Assembly (NCBI GenBank): GCA_946615525.1
Contig: CAMOHW010000053.1
Coordinates: 1-6,112, forward strand
Direction of reading: 5' to 3'
Length of the DNA: 6,112 bases
Source: an uncultured Clostridia bacterium
GTDB taxonomy: Bacteria; Bacillota; Clostridia; Oscillospirales; CAG-272
Under the pieces are notes generated by a model that saw only the letters and a list, made by a program, of their open reading frames with translations, was not told the origin of the DNA and did not search any database. Positions 1 to 6,112 of the stretch are shown in pieces; position 1 is the first letter of the stretch; each line of letters opens with the position of its first letter. The translations under genes and the position numbers were made by a program.

Positions 1-851
1 AGGGTTGCAAGGTCGGTGTAAAGGTATCCGGGATAGCCGCGGCGACCGGGCACCTCTTTGCGTGCGGCGGAAACCTCGCGCAATGCCTCGGCATAGTTGG
101 TGATATCGGTCAGAATGACCAGCACGTGCATATTGCATTCAAATGCCAGATATTCGGCGGCGGTCAGTGCCATACGCGGCGTGGAAATACGCTCGATGGC
201 GGCGTCCGACGCCAGGTTGATGAACAGCACGGTGCGGTCAAGCGCTCCGGTTTTGCGGAAGTCGGAAATGAAGAAATCGGCTTCCTCAAAGGTAATTCCG
301 ATAGCGGCAAACACAACGGCAAACTTTTCGTTGCTGCCAAGCACCTTTGCCTGACGGGCGATTTGTGCCGCCAGGTTGGCGTGCGGCAGACCTGAGCCGG
401 AAAAGATGGGCAATTTTTGCCCGCGGACCAGAGTGTTCAAGCCGTCAATACTCGAAACGCCTGTTTGAATGAACTCGGAGGGATAATACCGAGCGGCAGG
501 GTTGATCGGCGTGCCGTTGATGTCCAGCGATTTTTCGGGGATCAGTTTGGCTCCCCCGTCGATCGGCTCTCCCATACCGTTGAAGACGCGCCCCAACATA
601 TTGGCGGAAACCGGCAGTTCCACTCCGTGGCCGGAGAAACGCACCTTACTGCTGGAAAGGTTGAGTCCGGCGGCAGATTCAAACAACTGCACCAGAACAT
701 TTTTGCCGTTGACTTCCAAAACGCGGCAACGGCGAACTTCCCCGTTTGGCAGTTCGATCTCGCCCAGTTCATCATATTTTACGCCTTCGACCTGACGCAC
801 CAGCATCAACGGTCCGGCAACTTCTTCTATGGTTCTGTATTCTCTCATCAT
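1..851 (-). CDS. ntpB: V-type ATP synthase/ATPase subunit B, 3' end cut by window edge
   Basis: This is the non-catalytic subunit that alternates with A in the A3B3 head of the V-type ATPase. It contributes to the nucleotide interface and binds the peripheral stalk. The window holds 283 complete codons of a family that is usually about 460 residues, so the C-terminal third, including the arginine finger expected near residue 350, lies past base 1. Visible landmarks are the N-terminal EYRTI and GPLM (residues 4-16), the beta-barrel domain to about residue 75, [13 protein letters not shown] (88-100), [15 protein letters not shown] (143-157), where the P-loop is degenerate as is normal for [11 protein letters not shown] (182-191), and the [12 protein letters not shown] and [12 protein letters not shown] stretches (248-278). 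It starts at ATG 851, with GGGAGG ten bases upstream. A second ATG follows at once, at 848. Only two bases separate it from the stop of subunit A, so translational coupling is likely. Identity is very secure; the choice between the two adjacent ATGs is not. Confidence 0.97.
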   Translation of the reverse strand, partial: MMREYRTIEEVAGPLMLVRQVEGVKYDELGEIELPNGEVRRCRVLEVNGKNVLVQLFESAAGLNLSSSKVRFSGHGVELPVSANMLGRVFNGMGEPIDGGAKLIPEKSLDINGTPINPAARYYPSEFIQTGVSSIDGLNTLVRGQKLPIFSGSGLPHANLAAQIARQAKVLGSNEKFAVVFAAIGITFEEADFFISDFRKTGALDRTVLFINLASDAAIERISTPRMALTAAEYLAFECNMHVLVILTDITNYAEALREVSAARKEVPGRRGYPGYLYTDLAT

Positions 852-853
852 AG

Positions 854-2629
854 TCAGCTTTCCTCCCGTGCGCTCTTGATCAGGCGATCCATTTCGGAAG
901 TGATTTGCGCCTCGATAGCGGCAAACTCGGTTTTGAAAGTACTTTCGGGAACGGATTTTGCACGGCCAATGCTCTCATGCACCGGAAGCGTTGCAATATC
1001 CTCAATGTCGGCGCCCGCCTCGATGGCGCGCTTGCCTTCGTCGGCAAACAGGAAGATCAGGCGCAACATGGCGTGCTGTTTTTCCAAGGAGGTGTAACTA
1101 TCCACATCCACAAAAGCGTTCTGCTGTAAAAAGTCCTCGCGAATCGACTGTGCAACATCCAGTTTGAGGCGATCCTCCGCGGAAAGTGCATCCATACCGA
1201 CCAGCTTGACGATCTCCTGCAAGTCGGCTTCTTCCTGCAACACGCGCAGGCAACGGTCAACAAGCGCCGTCCAATCCTTTGCCACATGCTCGGAGAACCA
1301 TTCTTCCAGCCGCTCGCGATAGAGCGAATAGGAAGTCAGCCAGTTGATTGCCGGGAAATGGCGGCGGTAAGCAAGCGAGGAGTCCAGACCCCAGAACACC
1401 TTGACAATACGCAGAGTTGCCTGAGTGACCGGCTCGGAAATATCACCGCCCTGCGGCGATACGGCTCCGATTGCCGAAAGCGCGCCAATGCGCCCGTCCT
1501 CACCAAGGCAGACCACCTTGCCGGCGCGTTCATAGAACTGTGCCAAACGGGAGGTCAGGTAAGCGGGATAGCCCTCTTCACCCGGCATTTCTTCCAAACG
1601 GCCGGACATTTCGCGCAATGCTTCCGCCCAGCGGGAAGTAGAATCGGCAATAACGGCGACCGAATAGCCCATATCGCGGAAGTATTCGGCAATGGTAATA
1701 CCGGTATAAATAGATGCCTCACGCGCGGCAACCGGCATATCTGAAGTATTGGCGATCAACACCGTGCGCTCCATCAGCGATTTTCCGGTGCGCGGGTCGG
1801 TCAGCTCCGGGAACTCGCGCAGAACGTCGGTCATTTCGTTTCCGCGCTCGCCGCAACCGATATAGACCACCAGATCAACATCACTCCATTTTGCAAGTTG
1901 GTGCTGAACCACCGTTTTGCCCGAGCCGAACGGTCCGGGAACGCAAGCGGTTCCGCCCTTTGCGATCGGGAACAGCGCGTCAATAGGGCGCTGACCGGTG
2001 ATCATAGGATCGACCGGCGGCAGTTTTTCCCGATAGGGGCGAGAAACACGAACCGGCCACTTTTGCATGAGGGTGATCTCCTGCTCGGTTCCGTCGGCAA
2101 GTTTCAAATGCCCGATAGCGGCGTCAACCGCATAGTCGCCCTCGTTCAGATCCAGAATGGTTCCGGATGTCTTGGGCGGCACCAGGATCTTGTGCAGGAT
2201 GACTTCGTTCTCCTGCACCGTTCCGTAAATATCTCCGGCACCAACTTTTTCTCCCGCCTTTTTGGCTGGCACAAAATGCCAGATCTTGCTGCGGTCCAGC
2301 GCCTTTTCATCAATTCCGCGGATCAAGTTGGATCCGTATTTGACACGCATGGTTTCCAACGGGCGTTGGATACCGTCAAAAATATTGGTCAGCAGTCCGG
2401 GGCCGAGTTCCACCGAAAGAGGCGAACCGGTAGATACCACGCGGTCGCCGCGCCCAAGTCCTGCAGTTTCCTCATAAACCTGGATCGACGCGCGATCTCC
2501 GTGCATTTCAATAATTTCGCCGATCAGTCGGCTCTCGCCAACATGGACCACGTCAAACAGGTTGGCCTCTCTCATTCCTTCGGCAATGACCAGAGGTCCC
2601 GATACCTTGCGAATTTTTCCTTCGACCAT
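854..2629 (-). CDS. ntpA: V-type ATP synthase/ATPase catalytic subunit A
   Basis: This is the catalytic subunit of the cytoplasmic head; it hydrolyses or makes ATP at the A/B interfaces. From ATG 2629 it is 591 residues, close to the 593 of E. hirae NtpA. Visible parts, in order, are the N-terminal barrel ([11 protein letters not shown] from residue 4), the A-specific insertion at about 90-185, the Walker A loop GPFGSGKT (232-239, Lys238), [10 protein letters not shown] with the catalytic Glu261 and neighbouring Arg262, [17 protein letters not shown] (294-310), the Walker B region [15 protein letters not shown] (Asp329), [10 protein letters not shown] (391-400) and a helical C-terminal domain with [14 protein letters not shown] (470-483). 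All key residues are present. An in-frame GTG at 2698 would add 23 basic residues, but that stretch overlaps the end of subunit F and does not look like the family N-terminus. The ATG has AAAGGA upstream and sits 7 bases after the F stop. Confidence 0.98.
   Translation of the reverse strand: MVEGKIRKVSGPLVIAEGMREANLFDVVHVGESRLIGEIIEMHGDRASIQVYEETAGLGRGDRVVSTGSPLSVELGPGLLTNIFDGIQRPLETMRVKYGSNLIRGIDEKALDRSKIWHFVPAKKAGEKVGAGDIYGTVQENEVILHKILVPPKTSGTILDLNEGDYAVDAAIGHLKLADGTEQEITLMQKWPVRVSRPYREKLPPVDPMITGQRPIDALFPIAKGGTACVPGPFGSGKTVVQHQLAKWSDVDLVVYIGCGERGNEMTDVLREFPELTDPRTGKSLMERTVLIANTSDMPVAAREASIYTGITIAEYFRDMGYSVAVIADSTSRWAEALREMSGRLEEMPGEEGYPAYLTSRLAQFYERAGKVVCLGEDGRIGALSAIGAVSPQGGDISEPVTQATLRIVKVFWGLDSSLAYRRHFPAINWLTSYSLYRERLEEWFSEHVAKDWTALVDRCLRVLQEEADLQEIVKLVGMDALSAEDRLKLDVAQSIREDFLQQNAFVDVDSYTSLEKQHAMLRLIFLFADEGKRAIEAGADIEDIATLPVHESIGRAKSVPESTFKTEFAAIEAQITSEMDRLIKSAREES
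862..867 (-). promoter_or_regulatory. Ribosome binding site of subunit B, inside the end of subunit A
   Basis: GGGAGG lies ten bases before ATG 851 and thirteen before ATG 848, which favours the first of the two tandem ATGs. The site is embedded in the last codons of subunit A, so ribosomes finishing A would terminate next to the B start. This is consistent with coupled, near equimolar synthesis of the two head subunits. Confidence 0.75.
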
Positions 2630-2636
2630 GTTCAGG

Positions 2637-2996
2637 TTATTTCCTTTCTTCGTTTTCCGTTTGCGCCGGTTCGTTGTTTTTAAACAGAATGTCTGCACCC
2701 ACGGCGCGTTCCACTGCCTGGCGCAAATTGTTCATTCCATAGCCGGAAGAACCTCCCGGGGCGGGAATGGAAACAATTGCCGGCAGCGGCAAATCACGAT
2801 ATTTTGCCGTTTCCTCTTCCAATCGCTCGGCATAATCCTCGGTTAAGAAGATGACGCCGTATTCCTGTGAGCGCGCCATAGAGTGCAATTCCTTTGCCGC
2901 CTCGGTAACCGAGGAAACTTCGTGAACGGCAAACCCGAGCGCCATGAAACCGAGAACGGCATCCCGATTTCCGATAATTCCGATTTTATAATTCAT
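2637..2996 (-). CDS. ntpG: V-type ATP synthase/ATPase central stalk subunit F
   Basis: This is the small central-stalk subunit, called NtpG in Enterococcus and AtpF or subunit F elsewhere. It binds subunit D and forms the rotor shaft inside A3B3. The 119 residues show the family fold signature: a first beta strand [15 protein letters not shown] (3-17), GFAVHEV (21-27), [14 protein letters not shown] (46-59) for the central Rossmann-like strand and helix, [18 protein letters not shown] (71-88), and the closing helix with [12 protein letters not shown] (94-105). Residues 106-119 form a charged, Glu- and Asn-rich tail that lengthens it beyond the roughly 100-residue core. It starts at ATG 2996, inside the last codons of subunit C (11-base overlap), with AAAGGA nine bases upstream. 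Its partner, subunit D, is not in the window and is expected after B. Family identity is secure from the motifs. Confidence 0.96.
   Translation of the reverse strand: MNYKIGIIGNRDAVLGFMALGFAVHEVSSVTEAAKELHSMARSQEYGVIFLTEDYAERLEEETAKYRDLPLPAIVSIPAPGGSSGYGMNNLRQAVERAVGADILFKNNEPAQTENEERK
2641..2647 (-). promoter_or_regulatory. Ribosome binding site deciding the start of subunit A
   Basis: AAAGGAA lies 11 bases before ATG 2629, inside the last codons and stop of subunit F. This site, together with the family N-terminus beginning right after the ATG, decides for 2629 against the upstream in-frame GTG at 2698. The spacing is slightly long, so the site may be moderate in strength and helped by coupling to termination of F. 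Confidence 0.65.
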
Positions 2997-3972
2997 TCAA
3001 GCGGATCCTTTCTCCGATAATTTTCGGGGATAACCCGGCTTCTACACCTGCCAAAACAATGCGCAGGTTGCGGACTTCATATTCAACGGTTGCAAGGTAG
3101 GAAAGCAGTACTTCCTCGCCAAACACAAGCCATTTTGCCTGCCGCACCGCGCCGATCCAGAAATTGTCGGCCGCGCGCTCGATTTCGGTGAGTGTGGTTG
3201 CGCTATCCATACCGGTTGCAAAAGAGGCGTAGTCGGTGTGCCCGACCGTTTCCCAAAAGAAGTCTTCTCCCTCGCCGTAAGCGGTCTCAAAGACATCCTT
3301 TTCCAACTCTCCGCCCTCGATCAGCGCATCGCGGAGCATCAGTCTTCCGGCTTCTCCGCTCTTCATACGCAACAGGCGCAGGCAGGTGAGCAGATTGGTC
3401 AGGTCAATTTTTTGCACAACGATCTGCCGCGCAAAAGCGTTTGTACCCGCGTCGGCAAGCATTGCCGCATAGCAGGCGCGATCCAAGATCAGATCCACCC
3501 ATTGCGGGTTGCCGGTTTTGGAGAAGGCATCACTTGCTTCGCGTGCCGCGGATGCAAACGGCTCCTCCAACAGTTCAAACTCATTCTTTTCGGCGCAAGA
3601 CAAGATCGTCGGCACCTCAAGATTTCCAAAATCAAACATCATGGGTGCGGGATCAACGCCGCGTTTGACGCATTTGATTGCCGCTTTGATGTTGTTGCAA
3701 TCGTATTGCCAGCGGAAAATGCGGACAAAAGGAGCGTCCTCGGTCCCGTCCTGCACCTCGGCATACGCCCGGCGCAAACGCCAAAGGAGCGTATCTTCAC
3801 GCAAAAAGGCATTGGTTTCGGGATCACGCTTGACATCTACGCCGTATTCGGCAAGCAGTTCCACACATTTTTCAATCCCGGGAGCAGCCATAAGGCGTTC
3901 CAGTTTCTCGCGCCCGATCAGTCCATTTTCCAGAGCGCTGATGCGCGCACAGGCGAACAGATAGTTTTCCAT
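2986..3972 (-). CDS. ntpC: V-type ATP synthase/ATPase subunit C (homologue of eukaryotic subunit d)
   Basis: This is the funnel-shaped socket that sits on the K ring and receives the D/F shaft; it belongs to the AC39/Vma6 family. At 328 residues it has normal length. The sequence is mostly helical and shows the three-fold repeated pattern of the family: an N-terminal AxxRxxxLExxLI-like helix (8-19), FRWQYDCNNIKAAIK (86-100, matching the D..N.K motif), a middle repeat with LDRACYAAML (163-172) and IDLTNLLTCLRLL (189-201), and the C-terminal VEYEVRNLRIVLAG (296-309) followed by GLSPKIIGERIR (313-324). It starts at ATG 3972, with AAAGGCGGA nine bases upstream, 18 bases after the stop of E. The end overlaps subunit F. 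It diverges more than A or B, as is usual for this subunit, but the motifs and the position between E and F leave little doubt. Confidence 0.95.
   Translation of the reverse strand: MENYLFACARISALENGLIGREKLERLMAAPGIEKCVELLAEYGVDVKRDPETNAFLREDTLLWRLRRAYAEVQDGTEDAPFVRIFRWQYDCNNIKAAIKCVKRGVDPAPMMFDFGNLEVPTILSCAEKNEFELLEEPFASAAREASDAFSKTGNPQWVDLILDRACYAAMLADAGTNAFARQIVVQKIDLTNLLTCLRLLRMKSGEAGRLMLRDALIEGGELEKDVFETAYGEGEDFFWETVGHTDYASFATGMDSATTLTEIERAADNFWIGAVRQAKWLVFGEEVLLSYLATVEYEVRNLRIVLAGVEAGLSPKIIGERIRLNEL
3006..3011 (-). promoter_or_regulatory. Ribosome binding site of subunit F inside the subunit C gene
   Basis: AAAGGA sits nine bases before the F start at 2996 and is wholly coding for subunit C. 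Because F begins before C ends, re-initiation by the same ribosomes is plausible and would tie the amounts of the two central-axis subunits together. Confidence 0.7.
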
Positions 3973-3990
3973 CTTATTCCGCCTTTCCCG

Positions 3991-4677
3991 TTACCGCGCT
4001 TCCTGCGCGAAAAGGATACGGCTGACCTCGGTTCCCAAACCCCGCCGCAACAGCGAAAAGAGCATTTCAAACGAGCAGTTGGATTCTACTTCCCCATACC
4101 GCAAAATGGCGCCGCCGCGGATATTGACGGTATCTTTTGCAAGGGTGAGTTTTTTCAAATTCGCCTGGCTGATCTTACCCGCGAGCTTTTTGGAAACGCC
4201 GGTAAGAACCGCTTTGCCGATTGCTTTTTGATCGGCAGGGTTCAATAAGATCTCGCACGAATCTGCAACCGCTTCTTCCTCGGCTCCGTAAAGCGCAAGG
4301 TTCTTCTCCTCGGTTGTAAACAGTTCTTCCACCGCCGCCGAAAGCAGACCGATGACAAGCTCGGTATATTCGGCTTTGGATTTCTTTTCAATTTCTTCAA
4401 ACGCATCACGAAAAACCGATTCGATCAGCTCACTACGCGCCTCTCCAACCAAATTTCTTCCCGCCATGGCGGCAGAGGATTTGGCGCGCGCAAGCAGATC
4501 TTTGGTCTTTTGCTCGATCTCTCGGGCATTTGCGGCGCGGATAACGGCAACTTTTTCTTCATATCCTGCCAAGATCCGGTTGCAGTCTTCTTGCGCCGAC
4601 GCAAGAATGCCGTTCGCCGACTCGTTTGCCGCGGCGATAATTTTTTCTGTAATGCGATTCAATCCGTTCGTAGCCAA
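3991..4677 (-). CDS. ntpE: V-type ATP synthase/ATPase peripheral stalk subunit E, TTG start
   Basis: This subunit forms the peripheral stalk (stator) together with a small coiled-coil partner and connects the head to subunit I. It has 228 residues, within the family range. Residues about 5-110 are a long, Ala/Glu/Lys-rich amphipathic helix with coiled-coil character. Residues about 111-228 form the globular C-terminal domain that caps subunit B, with TVNIRGGAILRYGEVESNC (183-201), SFEMLFSLL and a final LGTEVSRILF (214-223); the GG, the E..NCSFE block and the LF ending are typical of the family. The start is TTG at 4677, eight bases after AAAGGAG. The next in-frame ATG is at residue 71, deep in the stalk helix, so the TTG start is nearly forced. 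The gene lies 59 bases after K. The partner subunit is not in the window and probably lies upstream of subunit I. Confidence 0.95.
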   Translation of the reverse strand: MATNGLNRITEKIIAAANESANGILASAQEDCNRILAGYEEKVAVIRAANAREIEQKTKDLLARAKSSAAMAGRNLVGEARSELIESVFRDAFEEIEKKSKAEYTELVIGLLSAAVEELFTTEEKNLALYGAEEEAVADSCEILLNPADQKAIGKAVLTGVSKKLAGKISQANLKKLTLAKDTVNIRGGAILRYGEVESNCSFEMLFSLLRRGLGTEVSRILFAQEAR

Positions 4678-4685
4678 CGGTGTTT

Positions 4686-4692
4686 CTCCTTT
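4686..4692 (-). promoter_or_regulatory. Strong ribosome binding site that fixes the TTG start of subunit E
   Basis: AAAGGAG lies eight bases before the TTG at 4677, an ideal spacing. There is no in-frame ATG nearby, so this site is the main evidence that the TTG is used. Its AAAG part can pair with an upstream CTTTC segment (see the possible hairpin at 4689-4724). Confidence 0.8.
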
Positions 4693-4724
4693 CTGTTGTG
4701 CTTTTTTGAGTAATGTTCAGAAAG
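4689..4724 (-). promoter_or_regulatory. Possible mRNA hairpin partly covering the subunit E ribosome site
   Basis: In the K-E gap, CTTTCTG (4718-4724 on the transcribed strand) is perfectly complementary to CAGAAAG (4689-4695), leaving a 22-base A-rich loop. The second arm includes the first four bases of the E ribosome site. A seven-pair, A/U-rich stem with a long loop is weak, so this is only a candidate for lowering E translation relative to K. No U-tract follows, so it is not an intrinsic terminator. Confidence 0.25.
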
Positions 4725-4736
4725 AATGCACCAAAA

Positions 4737-5228
4737 TCAAACTTTGAAGAACAGGATCATCAACAGCGAAACAAGCACTGCAAAAATGGCGTAGGTTTCT
4801 ACCAGAGAAGCCGAAATAATGGCTTTACCGGTTGCTTCCGGACGCTTTGCAAGCACCTTGATACCCGAAGCGGCAACTTCGCCCTGCTTGATTGCAGAAA
4901 ACAGACCGCCGAACGCGATGGGCAGTGCGGCAACGAACAGATAAGCACCCTGTGCAGAGGTAAGCGTAACAACGCTGCCGGAAAGCAGACCCATTTTGAA
5001 AATGATCATAAACGAGGTGACCAGACCGTAAATACCCTGCGTCATGGGGAGTGCCTGCAACAGGAATGCTTTACCGAATTTGTTGGGGTCTTCGCTGATC
5101 AGTCCGCTGGTTGCTTTTGCTACCAAATTGACGCCTTTTGCAGAACCGATGCCGGCAAACAGCGTTGCAAACGCCGCGCCGAGGTAAGCCAGGTTGTTAC
5201 CAGAAAAAATTTGTTCCCAGATGTTCAT
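4737..5228 (-). CDS. ntpK: V-type ATP synthase/ATPase membrane ring subunit K (proteolipid), sodium-binding type
   Basis: This is the ring protein that carries the translocated ion through the membrane. Its 163 residues form four transmembrane helices (about 13-38, 53-79, 92-117 and 134-161), arranged as two homologous hairpins; PNKFGKA...LPMTQ in the first matches PEATGKA...LVETY in the second. The E. hirae sodium ligands Leu61, Thr64, Gln65, Gln110 and Glu139 correspond here to Leu60, Thr63, Gln64, Gln115 and Glu144, all present. The first hairpin has Met62 where the second has Glu144, so there is one ion-binding carboxylate per four-helix protein, as in E. hirae. It starts at ATG 5228, with AAGGAG nine bases upstream, 35 bases after the I stop. 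Ring identity is certain; sodium rather than proton use is inferred from the ligand set. Confidence 0.97.
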   Translation of the reverse strand: MNIWEQIFSGNNLAYLGAAFATLFAGIGSAKGVNLVAKATSGLISEDPNKFGKAFLLQALPMTQGIYGLVTSFMIIFKMGLLSGSVVTLTSAQGAYLFVAALPIAFGGLFSAIKQGEVAASGIKVLAKRPEATGKAIISASLVETYAIFAVLVSLLMILFFKV

Positions 5229-5237
5229 TGTTCAAAT

Positions 5238-5243
5238 CTCCTT
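5238..5243 (-). promoter_or_regulatory. Ribosome binding site of subunit K
   Basis: AAGGAG lies nine bases before ATG 5228. With an unobstructed, A-rich 35-base leader after subunit I, it is one of the best sites in the window. That fits a subunit needed in about ten copies per enzyme, although the copy number is family knowledge and is not visible here. Confidence 0.75.
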
Positions 5244-5263
5244 ATACATGGTTTTTATAGTTT

Positions 5264-6112
5264 TTAATTTGAATCCTGTGGAATGTCTTCCGAATATTCC
5301 TCCGCCGGAAGTGCGGGATTGAACGGCTCTCCGCCGTCCTCATAGAACTTGCCGAAGAACTCGATATATTGAAGTCTTGCGGTGTGAACAAAGGTGCCGA
5401 GAATGTTGATGGCAATGTTGAGCCCGTGACCTGCGATCAGAATGATCAGCATCAGCAAAAATCCGATCGGACCTTTGGAGCCCATTGCGGTGATCATATT
5501 AATGACCTTTGCAATGACGCCGGCAACCAGGCCAAGCGCAAGGACACGCGAATAGGAGAGCAGGTCGGAAGCATAACTGATCAGACCGTAAAGCCCCCCA
5601 AGACCTTTGAGCAACCATTGGAAGAAGGATTTTTGCCCCACGCCGTTGAGAAGCAGGATCATTGCCGCTCCGGCGGCCGCCACTCCGGCGGAAACACCCG
5701 AGGGGATCAGCCCCGGTTTTACAATTCCGAGCGCAAGCATACCAAGTCCGGCAAACAACACCCAATAGGGCAAAATGGTGCAAATTGCTTCCAACGCGTG
5801 TTTCTCTTTGCAAAGAACATAGAACTTGATCGCCATACCGGCAATGAGATGAACGGCACCGATACCAAGCGAAATGACCAAAAAGGTCATGGGATCGTCC
5901 AGCGGGTTAAACCACAATCCGGAGGCAAAAATATGTCCGGCGGTGGAATCGACGGCGTTGGGAGCGACCTGTTCCATAATTGCAATGGGAAGGTTGCCAA
6001 ACCAACCGCCGAACAGCACACCCATAATGGCACAGGAAATACCGCAGAAGCCGAACATCAAAAGCATCCGCTTCATTGGGGCGCGCGGGTTGAGCACCTT
6101 GATGCCCACAAA
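5264..6112 (-). CDS. ntpI: V-type ATP synthase/ATPase subunit I, C-terminal membrane part, 5' end cut by window edge
   Basis: This is the static membrane subunit (homologue of eukaryotic subunit a) that faces the K ring and forms the two ion half-channels. Only the last 282 residues and the TAA stop lie in the window. The reading frame is open through base 6112, so the GTG at 6109 is internal and not a start; the full protein is normally about 650 residues with a cytoplasmic N-terminal half. About six hydrophobic helices are visible. The conserved block SYASDLLSYSRVLALG contains the channel arginine (codon 5546-5548), and FVHTARLQYIEFFGKFYEDGG contains the second conserved arginine (codon 5375-5377); these match the two arginines important in E. 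hirae NtpI. LFGGWFGN near the left of the fragment is another family block. The C-terminus ends in an acidic tail. K follows after 35 bases. Confidence 0.96.
   Translation of the reverse strand, partial: FVGIKVLNPRAPMKRMLLMFGFCGISCAIMGVLFGGWFGNLPIAIMEQVAPNAVDSTAGHIFASGLWFNPLDDPMTFLVISLGIGAVHLIAGMAIKFYVLCKEKHALEAICTILPYWVLFAGLGMLALGIVKPGLIPSGVSAGVAAAGAAMILLLNGVGQKSFFQWLLKGLGGLYGLISYASDLLSYSRVLALGLVAGVIAKVINMITAMGSKGPIGFLLMLIILIAGHGLNIAINILGTFVHTARLQYIEFFGKFYEDGGEPFNPALPAEEYSEDIPQDSN

Noticed and set aside
2630..2698. A 23-residue N-terminal extension of subunit A from GTG 2698
   Set aside because: The extension overlaps the end of subunit F and gives a basic stretch unlike the family. ATG 2629 gives the expected length and N-terminus and has a ribosome site.
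3238..4248. A 336-codon open frame on the plus strand opposite subunits C and E
   Set aside because: It lies antisense to two well-supported ATPase genes, its translation shows no recognisable domain, and similar long plus-strand frames (417-1097, 1898-2683, 4713-5267) occur opposite the other genes. They are a by-product of codon bias.
5229..5263. A five-codon ATG...TGA frame overlapping the K ribosome site
   Set aside because: It is too short to judge, has no ribosome site of its own and is expected by chance. The gap also shows no hairpin followed by a U-run, so no terminator is called.
6107..6109. GTG as the start of subunit I
   Set aside because: The frame stays open to the window edge, and the protein would lack the N-terminal half and start just before a conserved membrane block. 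It is an internal valine.
1..6112. Mobile elements, CRISPR arrays, tRNA or rRNA genes, or a novel system hidden between genes
   Set aside because: The window is almost fully covered by seven contiguous ATPase genes on one strand. The largest gap is 59 bases, and I saw no direct repeats, transposase motifs or RNA gene signatures.

Overview
The whole window is the interior of one operon for a bacterial V-type (V/A-type) rotary ATPase. It is read entirely from the minus strand, from base 6112 down to base 1. The gene order in transcription order is I (3' part) - K - E - C - F - A - B (5' part). Both ends are cut inside genes. The strand and every subunit identity rest on recognisable family motifs, read by eye and not by database search.

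Organism: the order I-K-E-C-F-A-B and the close sequence resemblance to the Enterococcus hirae ntp operon point to a Firmicute. Spirochaetes and Bacteroidetes with this enzyme usually arrange it as E...A-B-D-I-K. The roughly even base composition, strong GGAGG-type ribosome sites and E. hirae-like K ring protein fit an anaerobic fermentative member of the Clostridia, such as an Oscillospiraceae/Ruminococcaceae relative. This lineage call is an inference and is not firm.

Layout: bases 5264-6112 hold the membrane half of subunit I, with both conserved arginines of the ion path. Bases 4737-5228 hold the K ring subunit. Bases 3991-4677 hold peripheral stalk subunit E, starting at TTG. Bases 2986-3972 hold subunit C, the socket between ring and central stalk. 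Bases 2637-2996 hold central stalk subunit F, overlapping C by 11 bases. Bases 854-2629 hold the catalytic A subunit. Bases 1-851 hold the first 283 residues of the B subunit. Gaps between genes run from an 11-base overlap to 59 bases, so no stretch is long enough to hide another gene. I see no terminator and no convincing promoter inside the window, which fits one long transcript. The small coiled-coil partner of E and the D (rotor) subunit are not here; they are expected just outside the window.

How it works together: A and B form the ATPase head, C, F and the missing D form the rotor that links it to the K ring, and E and I hold the head static and form the ion channels. K carries the complete set of residues that bind sodium in E. 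hirae, so the likely job is Na+ translocation coupled to ATP hydrolysis or synthesis. I found no previously undescribed system. The points worth a second look are the sodium signature, the TTG start of E with a possible hairpin over its ribosome site, and the translational-coupling layout.
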